Below are positions 1 to 8,021 of a stretch of DNA of 15,604 nt, in pieces. The stretch's first letter is position 1. Each line of letters opens with the position of its first letter. The stretch comes from Flavobacteriales bacterium (GTDB lineage Bacteria > Bacteroidota > Bacteroidia > Flavobacteriales > Flavobacteriaceae), in contig JALVEJ010000051.1 in NCBI GenBank assembly GCA_027031025.1, forward strand, positions 1 through 15,604. Direction: 5' to 3'. The position numbers and the translations under genes are program-made. The notes under the pieces were generated by a model, which had not been told where the DNA came from, did not search any database, and saw only the letters and a program-made list of their open reading frames with translations.

Positions 1-598
1 ACTGTCCGCCGGGTGTTGCGGCATCCAAACCAAAGGGGTTGTTAAAAATAGTTCCGTTCAATGAGAAGTTGTTGTATTGATCATTACGTCCGCCAAATGA
101 ATTACCGCTGGCGGATGGTTCTAAACGATAAAAATCTTCTGCCGAACGAGAAATAGTCGGTAAAGTTTCCAATTCTCTGTGACCGATACTGGTGACCGGT
201 CCATTTTTGTCTTTGGCAGCAACTTGTCCATTATCTTTCACATTGATAACAACCTCTTTTAAAGCATTTTTACTTTCTTGTAAAAACACCTCTATTTTTT
301 CTGCTTGCCCCAATTTTAAATAAATATTGTGCAGTTCAACGGGTTGGTAGCCAACATACTTTACAATAACTGTATAAGGTCCGCCAATACGTAAGTTTGG
401 CAAAATAAAACGCCCGTTTTCTTGGGTAACGGTACCGTTTTTGGTACCGGTAGGTTCATGTATAACCAAGACTTCGGCACCCATTAAAGGACCATCTTTA
501 TCTTTGACCAATCCTTTAAGAGTCGAAGTGGTTACTTGTGCAAATCCTGTTGATACAAGCAACAAAAACACGATTAAAAAGTTTAGTTTTTTGTTCAT
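1..598 (-). CDS. TonB-dependent receptor, Oar-like (N-terminal part, runs off the left edge)
   Basis: The reading frame is open from an ATG at 598 to the window edge, giving about 199 residues with no stop; the C-terminal barrel lies outside. Residues 1-21 form a signal peptide (MNKKLNFLIV... ending STGFAQ). Residues about 22-105 look like a CarboxypepD_reg beta-sandwich (TLKGLVKDKDGPLMGAEV, then ENGRFILPNLRIGGPYTV and VKYVGYQP). After a linker containing LKEVVINV, the plug domain begins (LETLPTISRSAEDFYRLEP, then NNFSLNGTIFNNPFGLDAATPGG). The plug wording resembles Oar-type receptors of Bacteroidota, outer-membrane beta-barrels energised by TonB/ExbBD. The substrate cannot be told from this part. 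It starts downstream of a terminator (715-740), so it is probably transcribed from its own promoter in 599-714; I see only a weak -7 candidate (TAAATTAG, one mismatch to TAnnTTTG). Confidence 0.88.
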   Translation of the reverse strand, partial: MNKKLNFLIVFLLLVSTGFAQVTTSTLKGLVKDKDGPLMGAEVLVIHEPTGTKNGTVTQENGRFILPNLRIGGPYTVIVKYVGYQPVELHNIYLKLGQAEKIEVFLQESKNALKEVVINVKDNGQVAAKDKNGPVTSIGHRELETLPTISRSAEDFYRLEPSASGNSFGGRNDQYNNFSLNGTIFNNPFGLDAATPGGQ

Positions 599-714
599 AG
601 TTTAAGTTTTTAATTTTTCGTTGGCTAATTTATAAAAAAACACTCTCTTAACTTTTTCTTAAGGCTTAAAGTTATTAACATTTTATTGATGATAACTTTA
701 TGTTTTTATGTTAC
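599..714. promoter_or_regulatory. Presumed promoter region of the TonB receptor gene, rich in TTAA boxes
   Basis: This 116-base stretch has no gene. It holds several TTAA-containing boxes: TTAAC at 648-652, TTAAG at 659-663, TTAAAG at 666-671 and TTAAC at 675-679, plus TAACTTTA at 693-700 read on the plus strand. On the minus strand the cluster precedes a weak -7-like box (TAAATTAG) and then the receptor ATG. It presumably contains the receptor's promoter, but no exact TAnnTTTG box is visible, so the orientation of the signal is uncertain. Confidence 0.35.
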
Positions 715-740
715 AAAAAAACCGGCTCAAATAAGCCGGC
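715..740 (-). terminator. Rho-independent terminator of the TolB-like lipoprotein gene
   Basis: On the minus strand a GC-rich hairpin (CCGGCT, six-base loop, AGCCGG; 722-739) is followed directly by a run of seven T (721 down to 715). It sits 42 bases beyond the stop codon at 783 and separates that gene from the TonB receptor gene. Confidence 0.85.
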
Positions 741-782
741 ATTCGTTTAGTTAATGTTTGTTTGTGTTACACTTCTATTTTT

Positions 783-1889
783 TTAATCTTTCCATTCAGC
801 TAAAAACAAATTGGTATCATGTGTCCCTCGATTATTTCTATTAGAGCCGAAAACCAATTTTTTTCCATCATAAGAAAACATTGGGAAAGCATCAAAAATA
901 GGGTCAAAAGTGACTTGCTCCAAGCCACTTCCATCTAAATTAACCATATATAAATTAAATGGTATAGATTTAGTTTTATGATTAGACGAAAAAATGATTT
1001 TTTTACCGCTCGGATGAAAAAACGGCGCCCAGTTTGCACCGCCCAAATGCGTTACTTGATGTAAATTGCTGCCATCGGCATCACAGACATAGATTTCCAT
1101 ATTAGTCGGTTCTACCAAACCTTGCGCTAACAAATCTTTATATTTTTTGATTTCTTCTGGTGTCTTGGGGCGCGATGAACGAAAAACCAGTTTTTTACTA
1201 TCCGGGGAGAAGAATGCGCCCCCATCATAACCCAATTCGTGTGTAATTTGCTTAACATCCGTACCGTCTATATTCATGGTATAAAGTTCCAAATCACCGC
1301 TGCGGGTTGACGTAAATACAATTTTTTTGCCATCTGGCGACACGGTAGCTTCGGCATCATAACCGGGCTCGTTGGTCAATTGCTTGACGATATTGCCGTT
1401 CAAATCCGCTACAAAAATATCATAAGTATCATAAATAGGCCAAACATAACGTCCCTTGGTTTTCTTGGGTTCCGGCGGACACTCTTTGCTACCTAAATGG
1501 GTAGAAGCATAAACCACTAATGTGTCTCCCGGTAAAAAATAACTACAAGTTGTTCTGCCTAATCCGGTACTCAACATTTTTGGCTTCGTTGTGCTATCCA
1601 GCGGCTGATTGGCATTCATGACAAAAATTTGGTCACAAGGTATATTCCAACGCGGATTGCGTGCTTGAAAAACCAATTTCGTATCGTCAAAACTCCAATA
1701 AGCTTCTGCATTATCACCACCAAAGGTCAATTGCTTGACCGATTTAAAATGTTTTTTTTCTTTATCGTAAAATACTTTTTGCTCCAATTTGGTCTCGCCC
1801 GATTTACCATCTGCTTTCTTTGCAGAATGCTTGCAAGCATTTATAAGAACAATCAAACAAAAAATTGCTGCTAACTTTAAATATTTCAT
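783..1889 (-). CDS. TolB-like beta-propeller lipoprotein (PD40/WD40-like repeats)
   Basis: This 368-residue protein begins with a lipoprotein signal (MKYLKLAAIFCLIVLINAC), with Cys19 as the lipidation site after a LINA lipobox. The residues after the Cys (KHSAKK) lack the acidic cluster used as a surface-export signal in some Bacteroidota, so it may face the periplasm. The rest is a TolB-type propeller: repeats of the form G..L.Q.T......P.FSPDGKK.VF.S.R occur at about residues 51-76, 165-195, 210-240, 275-302 and 325-350 (for example ATVSPDGKKIVFTSTRSGD and PMFSYDGKKLVFGSNRNN). Such propellers usually bind peptides or polysaccharide-related partners. No catalytic residues are recognisable, and the protein is not TolB itself because the TolB N-terminal domain is missing. 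It has its own terminator downstream and a perfect -7 box upstream (1915-1922), so it is probably monocistronic. The family call is firm; the function is unknown. Confidence 0.9.
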   Translation of the reverse strand: MKYLKLAAIFCLIVLINACKHSAKKADGKSGETKLEQKVFYDKEKKHFKSVKQLTFGGDNAEAYWSFDDTKLVFQARNPRWNIPCDQIFVMNANQPLDSTTKPKMLSTGLGRTTCSYFLPGDTLVVYASTHLGSKECPPEPKKTKGRYVWPIYDTYDIFVADLNGNIVKQLTNEPGYDAEATVSPDGKKIVFTSTRSGDLELYTMNIDGTDVKQITHELGYDGGAFFSPDSKKLVFRSSRPKTPEEIKKYKDLLAQGLVEPTNMEIYVCDADGSNLHQVTHLGGANWAPFFHPSGKKIIFSSNHKTKSIPFNLYMVNLDGSGLEQVTFDPIFDAFPMFSYDGKKLVFGSNRNNRGTHDTNLFLAEWKD

Positions 1890-1914
1890 TATATAAAATT
1901 TTGTATATTGGCGG

Positions 1915-1922
1915 CAAAAATA
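1915..1922 (-). promoter_or_regulatory. Bacteroidota -7 box for the TolB-like lipoprotein gene
   Basis: The minus strand reads TATTTTTG here, an exact match to TAnnTTTG, 25 bases ahead of the ATG at 1889. A clean TTTG at -33 is not seen; the upstream DNA is a T/A run. The 1890-1984 gap is divergent and must also serve the CvpA-family gene at 1985, for which no clear plus-strand box was found. Confidence 0.6.
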
Positions 1923-1984
1923 GGTTTTTTATATAAAAAAATCTATCGAATTACATATAAAAAATAACGATTTAAAGAAATCTT

Positions 1985-2539
1985 ATGAATTATTTTGATA
2001 TTATTATCAGTATTATTTTGGTATGGGCTTTCTATTCAGGCTTTAAAAAAGGGCTGATTTATATGTTGTTTTCTTTCATTTCGATCATTGTCGGGTTATA
2101 TGCCGCCATTCATTTTTCCTATCTGACAATAGACAAATTGGGAACTTATTTTGATAAAGATCCGGCACAACTCAAAATTATGGCTTACATCTTAACCTTT
2201 ATAATTGTCTTTGGTTTGATGTATTTGGTAGGCAAAATATTAGACAAGCTTTTATCTGCCGTAGCGCTGGGATTTGTTAATAAATTAGCCGGAGGCGCAC
2301 TTTCAGTAGCTATAAAAGTGATTGTTTTAAGTTTGTTTTTTTGGTTATTTGACCAAGGTAATCAAATTTACCCGATCGTCAAACCCGAAACCATGAACCA
2401 AAGCATGCTTTACAATCCTATAAAAAATTTATCTCCGGTCATCCTTGTCAATATTAAAAAACTCAAAAACAATAAGACGCTTCAAAAAATTAAAGAAAAA
2501 GAGTTGGATTTACGGCAACAACCGAAAGATAGTTTTTAA
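1985..2539 (+). CDS. CvpA-family integral membrane protein
   Basis: This 184-residue protein has four hydrophobic segments at about residues 4-25, 27-50, 65-88 and 100-125, followed by a polar, lysine-rich C-terminal tail (about 150-184) that should be cytoplasmic. The N-terminus (NYFDIIISIILVWAFYSGF, then KKGLIYMLFSFISIIVGLYAA) and the later FVNKLAGGALSVAIKVIV segment match the CvpA (colicin V production) family. The family lies in the inner membrane and has been linked to envelope stress tolerance and purine-locus or biofilm phenotypes in various bacteria; the molecular activity is not settled. It is divergent from the lipoprotein gene. A gap of 130 bases separates it from the next gene, so co-transcription is possible but not shown. 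No terminator hairpin was found after it. Confidence 0.85.
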   Translation: MNYFDIIISIILVWAFYSGFKKGLIYMLFSFISIIVGLYAAIHFSYLTIDKLGTYFDKDPAQLKIMAYILTFIIVFGLMYLVGKILDKLLSAVALGFVNKLAGGALSVAIKVIVLSLFFWLFDQGNQIYPIVKPETMNQSMLYNPIKNLSPVILVNIKKLKNNKTLQKIKEKELDLRQQPKDSF

Positions 2540-2669
2540 AAAACTTTCCTTTTCCAAATAATTTCAGGTAAAAAAATGCCAAATTGTCACTTGTTTTTGT
2601 TATCTTGTCAAAAAAATTACATTGGAGTAAATTTTGATAAAGATCCATTGAAAACTAAAAAATAAAACT

Positions 2670-4565
2670 ATGATTTTAACAAAAAAACATTTGAATATTC
2701 TCGAAGCAATATTCGACAGAAAGCTTAATAGTATAGATGCCTTGGAAGTCTTGGAAGACGACCAAGATTTTTTATATTATGTACAATTGGAACAAATGGG
2801 ATTGCTACGTGAAGATGCCGACCGGTTTCATTTGACCTATCCGGGTATGATGCTTATGGAAGCTTATCGTATGGCGCAACTCAACGGCACCATGCCGGAC
2901 ATTGATCAATATGATGATGACTTCAAATTTGTAGGCAGCCGTATCATTAATATGCTTTATACTGCCGAAATGGCAAAAGACAAAGTCAATGACATTATCC
3001 GTCCCAAACTTGAAAAACGGGGCATGGTCGTCAATGGCATGTTAAGCGAATTCGGCAAAAAAGTCTTGGAAGTTTATGAAGAAGTGGAACCTTATTTTTA
3101 TATCAACAAACCGCTTCAAGAATTTTTGAAAAAAACATTAGTAGGACCGGCGCCTAAAAGAGAGTTGTTAGATGCTGATAAATTTCAAATATTGGAAAGT
3201 GAAGCCCTTCGCTTATTGTCTTTTTCTGCACCCGAAGGACATTATTACAATTTGAGTGGTGTGGGGCAACAAATTAGAGCGGCACTGCTTAAAGGCGCAT
3301 TTTTCAAACCCATCACCCAAGAATATTTTGAAGCTTTATTTCAATTGGTTGCCGGCGGTGATATTGATGACGAACAACTCAAACAAGATTTGATAGCGCA
3401 AGCAGTCATTGATACCGACAACAATATTTTACCTGCCGGAGAACATTTATTGCGAGCAGGCGATTTATACTTCCATGGTTATTACGATGACCCCATGAGT
3501 ATTGATATCGATGAAGTAGAATTCGGCGTATTGGCAACCATTAAAGAAATCAATGACGAAACAATCAAAAATCCGGAATTCTTAGCTACCAAAGCCAATA
3601 TCAAAACCGAATTTATCGATAAAAAATTCAAAGAAGCGCAAGCGCTAAAAGAAGAATGGGGCAGACGACTTAAAGAACTTCCCAAAGTCAAACAAAAATA
3701 TGTTGAAGAACTGGAACATGCTAAAACTGCAGAAGAATGGTTTAATAAAGTTTATGATTTTGATGCGGCATTGTTTGGTCTACAAGGTTTCCAACTAATT
3801 ACTCCGGCAGTAAAAGAAGACAAAATGTATTATGTTTTAACGGAAGACGGACAAAAAGTTTATGATAAACTAAAAAATAATCCGCGTGAAATTCCGGCAG
3901 AAGCTGTTAAAGCTATTACCATAGGACGACATTTGTTCTTTGCGCCTGATGGTCGTTGGGTTGAAAAAGCTAAAAAGGCGAAAACCATTGAAACCGCTCC
4001 TACCCCAACCGGACGATTCTTTGCCCGCTTGGCATACAACAACAAAACACCCAACATGACTAAATACGGATTGGAAGTCATGAAACCCATACCTTATACA
4101 ACCGGTATCTATCTTAACGACTTGATGACTTATCTCAAAGATTACGATAGAGATGAAGTTATCCAATTGCTTGAAAAACTGGATGCCCGGGGTATGGTAA
4201 ACTTCTTCCCCAACGATATGATTATGCTCACCGAAGCAGGAAAAAAAGTCAAACATGCCACCACCGGTATAGCCGGCGATATCAAATATCCCGTAACACC
4301 ACATGTTATCGATGTGTTACGCGCCTTAAAAGAAGTCGGTAGTTTATATGTTAAAGAACGTAAGGTCCGTATCTTGCCTGATAATTGGAAAAAAGCTTTA
4401 AAATTGCTTAAAATGGATATGGAAACCTTTGAAAATACCCTTACATTATTACGTCGTGCCGGTTATATCGGAAAAGACAGCATCACGGAAAACGGTGTAT
4501 TGTTGATTGAAGCTGCCGAAATGCTTGAAAATATCGACTACGATTGGACAGAAGTTGAAGTTTAA
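2670..4565 (+). CDS. Large cysteine-free protein of repeated winged-helix-like modules, possibly DUF505
   Basis: The protein has 631 residues, no signal peptide, no membrane segment and no cysteine, so it should be cytosolic. A module recurs in varied form: a helix ending in L..[MKR]G followed by a short wing and then LTE.G..V. Examples are LEQMGLLREDADRFHLTYPG (41-59), LEKRGMVVNGMLSEFGKKV (114-132), YYVLTEDGQKVYDKL (387-401), LDARGMVNFFPNDMIMLTEAG (504-524) and LRRAGYIGKDSITENGVLL (594-612). This is the look of tandem winged-helix domains. A charged helical stretch, about 311-355, may be a coiled coil. Overall it resembles DUF505 (PF04458), a family of unknown function that I recall mainly from archaea and a few bacteria; this is from memory and unverified. 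A weak promoter-like TTG...TATCTTG lies at 2584-2607, and a strong terminator follows. DNA or RNA binding is an inference only. Confidence 0.65.
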   Translation: MILTKKHLNILEAIFDRKLNSIDALEVLEDDQDFLYYVQLEQMGLLREDADRFHLTYPGMMLMEAYRMAQLNGTMPDIDQYDDDFKFVGSRIINMLYTAEMAKDKVNDIIRPKLEKRGMVVNGMLSEFGKKVLEVYEEVEPYFYINKPLQEFLKKTLVGPAPKRELLDADKFQILESEALRLLSFSAPEGHYYNLSGVGQQIRAALLKGAFFKPITQEYFEALFQLVAGGDIDDEQLKQDLIAQAVIDTDNNILPAGEHLLRAGDLYFHGYYDDPMSIDIDEVEFGVLATIKEINDETIKNPEFLATKANIKTEFIDKKFKEAQALKEEWGRRLKELPKVKQKYVEELEHAKTAEEWFNKVYDFDAALFGLQGFQLITPAVKEDKMYYVLTEDGQKVYDKLKNNPREIPAEAVKAITIGRHLFFAPDGRWVEKAKKAKTIETAPTPTGRFFARLAYNNKTPNMTKYGLEVMKPIPYTTGIYLNDLMTYLKDYDRDEVIQLLEKLDARGMVNFFPNDMIMLTEAGKKVKHATTGIAGDIKYPVTPHVIDVLRALKEVGSLYVKERKVRILPDNWKKALKLLKMDMETFENTLTLLRRAGYIGKDSITENGVLLIEAAEMLENIDYDWTEVEV

Positions 4566-4590
4566 AAGTATTTTTAATATAAATTTTGCA

Positions 4591-4616
4591 AAAGCGACCT
4601 TTTAGGTCGCTTTTTT
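4591..4616 (+). terminator. Rho-independent terminator of the possible DUF505 gene
   Basis: A ten-base stem (AAAGCGACCT, TTT loop, AGGTCGCTTT) runs from 4591 to 4613 and ends in six T (4611-4616). It starts 26 bases after the stop at 4565, so the next gene at 4714 should have its own promoter. Confidence 0.9.
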
Positions 4617-4647
4617 ATTAATTTGAAGCCATTTTTTTCACAAGTTT

Positions 4648-4693
4648 TTAACATTTTCAAACTTTTATTAAAGATTTTTTTAGCGTAACTTTA
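4648..4693 (+). promoter_or_regulatory. Candidate promoter of the BNR-repeat protein gene
   Basis: After the terminator the DNA reads TTAAC (4648), TTAAAG (4668) and TAACTTTA (4686-4693), the last being one mismatch from TAnnTTTG; the ATG is 20 bases further at 4714. No TTTG at -33 is seen. The same three words occur in the 599-714 region with different spacing. The position is right for a promoter but the match is partial. Confidence 0.35.
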
Positions 4694-4713
4694 TAGCATC
4701 AAAATCTATCGCT

Positions 4714-7700
4714 ATGTCAATAAAAAAAATTTTTTACGTTTTACTTTTTATTTCAACCGGTTTGTTCGCTCAAAAAAAAGCGGAAACCGGGAAGTTAAAC
4801 TTCGCTAACATCAAATTACGTAATATTGGTCCGGCCTTTATGTCCGGTCGTATAGCCGATATTGCCATACATCCACAAAATCCTAATATTTGGTATGTCG
4901 CTGCCGGTTCAGGCGGCGTCTGGAAAACCGTTAATGCCGGAACCACTTGGCAACCTATCTTTGACGGACAAAAATCTTTCTCAATTGGTTGCATAACGAT
5001 TGACACCAATAATCCGCATCGTATTTGGGTAGGGACCGGTGAAAATGTCGGCGGCAGACATGTCGGATTTGGCGATGGCATTTATTTAAGCACCGATGAT
5101 GGCAAAACTTGGCAAAATATGGGATTAAAAAAATCGGAACATATTTCTAAAATTATTGTCCGTCCCGGCAATTCAAATGAGGTTTATGTTGCCGTGCAAG
5201 GACCGCTGTGGTCCAAAGGTGGTGAACGCGGTTTTTACAAAACAACAGACGGCGGAAAAACCTGGAAAAAAACACTCGGGGATAATGAATGGGAAGGTGT
5301 GACCGATATTGATATTGACCCTAGAAATCCCGATAGAGTCTATGCTGCCACATGGCAACGACACCGCACGGTAGCAGCTTATATGGGAGGTGGACCGAAA
5401 ACGGCTATTTACCGTTCGGAAGATGGCGGAGACACTTGGAAAAAAATTATGAAAGGCATGCCAAATGGCAAAAAAGGCAAAATAGGGCTGGCAGTCTCAC
5501 CACTAAAACCGGATGTTGTTTATGCAGCCGTGGAATTAAACCGTAAAAAAGGCGCGTTTTTCAAATCGACCAATCGCGGGGAATCTTGGCAAAAACAATC
5601 GGATATGATTTCCGGTGGAACCGGACCGCATTACTATCAAGAAATTTATGCCGACCCACATCGTTTTGACCGCGTATATTTTGCCGATGTCCGTATGAAA
5701 ATCACCAATAATGGTGGTAAAAATTTTTATCAGATGCCCGAAAAATTCAAGCATTCCGACAACCACGTCTTAAAATTCAGAAAAGACGACCCTAATTATT
5801 TATTGGTTGGAACTGACGGCGGATTATACGAAAGTTTTGATTTAGGGCAATCTTGGCGGCATATTTCCAATTTACCCCTCACCCAATTTTATAAAATTGC
5901 GGTTGATGACAGCAAACCTTTTTATTACATTTATGGCGGCACGCAAGACAATAGTACCGAACGCGGACCCTCACGCACTGATAATCTGCACGGTATTGCT
6001 AACAGGGATTGGGAAGTTGTGCTGTTTGCCGACGGACATCAACCGGCTACCGAACCGGGTAACCCCGATATTGTTTATGCCGAATGGCAAGAAGGCAATT
6101 TGGTCAGAAAAGATATGAAAACCGGCGAAATGACTTATATTCAACCTCAACCTCGTGCCGGCGAACCATTTGAACGCTTCAATTGGGATGCCCCTATTTT
6201 GATCAGTCCGCATAATCCGAAACGCATTTATTACGGCTCTTACCGGGTATGGCGTTCTGATAACCGTGGGGACGAATGGCAACCCATTTCAGGGGATTTG
6301 ACCAAACATCAAGAACGTTTTGACATGCCGATTATGGGCAAAAAACAAAGCTGGGATTCGCCTTGGGATGTATATGCCATGTCAACTTTCAACACGATTA
6401 CTTCTCTTGCAGAATCACCCGTTCAAGAAGGATTAATCTATGCCGGAACGGATGACGGACTGATTCAAGTTACAGAAAACGGCGGCAAAACTTGGCGTAA
6501 AATTCCGGTAGAAAAATTGCCCGGTGTTCCCAAAGATGCTTTTGTCAACGATATCAAAGCTGATAATTTTGATGCCGGCACCGTATATGTCTGTTTAGAT
6601 GCACATAAACAAGGTGATTTTACACCATATTTGTACAAAAGTACCGATAAAGGTAAAACCTGGCAAAAACTATCGGGAAACCTACCAAAACCTTTGATTG
6701 TATGGCGATTTATGCAGGATTATAAAGAACCCAAATTGATGTTTATAGGAACGGAATTTGGAGTCTACACAAGCTTAGACGGCGGCAAAAAATGGCATAA
6801 ACTCAATGCCGGAGCCAACATATCATTCCGGGATTTAGCCATCAAAAAAGACGATGACGATTTGGTTGGCGCCAGCTTTGGACGGGGTATTTTTATTTTA
6901 GATGATTACGGATTTTTAAGAGAGTTATCTAAAAATTCTCCAAAATCCGATAAAGTTTTCAAACCTCGTGATAGCTGGTGGTATTTTGAAAGAGGCATAC
7001 TCGGAAGAGAAAAGAAAGGCAGTCAAGGCGCCGCCTATTTCTTGGCGCCTAATCCGCCGTATGGCACAACATTTACGTATTTTTTGAAAAATGGTTTTGA
7101 ATCTTTAACCGAAAAAAGACAAAAAGCCGAAAAAAAAGCGGAAAAAGCAGGGAAAAGTTTGGATTTTCCGGGTTGGGACAAACTGGATGCCGAAATAACA
7201 GAAAACAAACCGGTCAATTATTTATACATAATTAATAATAATGGAAAAATATTAAACCGGCTTAAACTATCCGATAAAAAAGGCTTTCACCGCGTCACAT
7301 GGAACCATACTAAATTTTCTAAAATGTCAGGCAACCGGCATTTCGGACCAAATGGTGTTAGAGTGGCGCCCGGAACTTACAAAGCCTACATGGCACAAAT
7401 TGGAAAAGATGGTAAAATCAAAATTATATCTGACACCATTAGCTTTAATCTCAAACGCTTGTATCAAAGCAGCCTGCATGGTAAACCTTTAAATGAAGTC
7501 GTTAAATTTTGGGAACAATTAGATGCATTTAATGCTCAGGTCAATTTATTCACCAAACGATATCGTAAAACCCAAAAGGCATTGGAATTACTTCAAAAAG
7601 CAGCTGTAAAATCAAGTAAAGAACGAGAAAATGTTTACACCAAACTTTTAAAGGTTAAAAAAGACTTAGAAAATATTGAGAAAAGTTTATTTGGTAGAAA

Positions 7701-7950
7701 AAGCAAGAATGAGGTCGGTGAAAAAAATGCACCAACTATTTTTGACCGGCTTAATCATATGCGGATGGGAACCCGTTTTTCTTCATACGGACCTACACCG
7801 GAACATCTAAAATCTTATCAAATAGCCCAAAAAACTTTACAACAATTACAACAAAAATTAAAGGCTGAGATATCACAATTGATAGCCATACAAAAAACCA
7901 TGCAACAACTTGACATCCCTTATATTGACACAGGGCTTTGTCCGGAATAA
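4714..7950 (+). CDS. Secreted BNR/Asp-box beta-propeller protein, sortilin (VPS10)-like
   Basis: This 1078-residue protein starts with a signal peptide (MSIKKIFYVLLFISTGLFAQ, cleavage after Ala19 or Gln20). Residues about 30-735 form one or two propellers with many Asp-boxes of type S.D.G.TW: STDDGKTW (126-133), TTDGGKTW (177-184), SEDGGDTW (235-242), STNRGESW (285-292), SFDLGQSW (374-381), SDNRGDEW (515-522), TENGGKTW (587-594), STDKGKTW (643-650) and SLDGGKKW (687-694). Residues about 830-910 look like an Ig-like strand domain (HRVTWN, then GVRVAPGTYKAYM), and about 930-1065 is helical, probably coiled coil. Large proteins of this build are common in Bacteroidota and are often labelled glycosyl hydrolase or VPS10-domain protein; I see no sialidase arginine triad and do not assign an enzyme activity. 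It ends ...IDTGLCPE without a type IX secretion C-terminal domain, so Sec export to the periplasm or outer membrane is likeliest. Confidence 0.85.
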   Translation: MSIKKIFYVLLFISTGLFAQKKAETGKLNFANIKLRNIGPAFMSGRIADIAIHPQNPNIWYVAAGSGGVWKTVNAGTTWQPIFDGQKSFSIGCITIDTNNPHRIWVGTGENVGGRHVGFGDGIYLSTDDGKTWQNMGLKKSEHISKIIVRPGNSNEVYVAVQGPLWSKGGERGFYKTTDGGKTWKKTLGDNEWEGVTDIDIDPRNPDRVYAATWQRHRTVAAYMGGGPKTAIYRSEDGGDTWKKIMKGMPNGKKGKIGLAVSPLKPDVVYAAVELNRKKGAFFKSTNRGESWQKQSDMISGGTGPHYYQEIYADPHRFDRVYFADVRMKITNNGGKNFYQMPEKFKHSDNHVLKFRKDDPNYLLVGTDGGLYESFDLGQSWRHISNLPLTQFYKIAVDDSKPFYYIYGGTQDNSTERGPSRTDNLHGIANRDWEVVLFADGHQPATEPGNPDIVYAEWQEGNLVRKDMKTGEMTYIQPQPRAGEPFERFNWDAPILISPHNPKRIYYGSYRVWRSDNRGDEWQPISGDLTKHQERFDMPIMGKKQSWDSPWDVYAMSTFNTITSLAESPVQEGLIYAGTDDGLIQVTENGGKTWRKIPVEKLPGVPKDAFVNDIKADNFDAGTVYVCLDAHKQGDFTPYLYKSTDKGKTWQKLSGNLPKPLIVWRFMQDYKEPKLMFIGTEFGVYTSLDGGKKWHKLNAGANISFRDLAIKKDDDDLVGASFGRGIFILDDYGFLRELSKNSPKSDKVFKPRDSWWYFERGILGREKKGSQGAAYFLAPNPPYGTTFTYFLKNGFESLTEKRQKAEKKAEKAGKSLDFPGWDKLDAEITENKPVNYLYIINNNGKILNRLKLSDKKGFHRVTWNHTKFSKMSGNRHFGPNGVRVAPGTYKAYMAQIGKDGKIKIISDTISFNLKRLYQSSLHGKPLNEVVKFWEQLDAFNAQVNLFTKRYRKTQKALELLQKAAVKSSKERENVYTKLLKVKKDLENIEKSLFGRKSKNEVGEKNAPTIFDRLNHMRMGTRFSSYGPTPEHLKSYQIAQKTLQQLQQKLKAEISQLIAIQKTMQQLDIPYIDTGLCPE

Positions 7951-7959
7951 ATACTATTC

Positions 7960-8006
7960 TTATACCCACAGGGGCGACCGCAAAGCGGTCGCCCCTGTAG
8001 GTATAA
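7960..8006. repeat. GC-rich palindrome of REP type between convergent genes
   Basis: Two 22-base arms (7960-7981 and 7985-8006) pair perfectly around an AAA loop except for one C/A mismatch (7967 against 7999). The core is ACAGGGGCGACCGC with its complement, strikingly GC-rich in this AT-rich DNA. No T-run follows on either strand, so it is not a classic intrinsic terminator, although it could stop or stabilise transcripts of the convergent genes ending at 7950 and 8022. GGGGCGACC-type palindromes are, from memory, dispersed in many copies in some bacterial genomes. Confidence 0.75.
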
Positions 8007-8021
8007 ATAAATCAAAAAACT

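Noticed and set aside
1629..1874. Plus-strand open frame of 81 codons
   Set aside because: It is antisense to the lipoprotein gene, with no family resemblance.
3870..4304. Minus-strand open frame of 144 codons inside the possible DUF505 gene
   Set aside because: It is a shadow of the plus-strand coding frame; cysteine- and phenylalanine-rich nonsense with no family resemblance.
4714..7950. Calling the BNR protein a sialidase
   Set aside because: Asp-boxes alone are not enough; the sialidase arginine triad and the nucleophile region are not recognisable.
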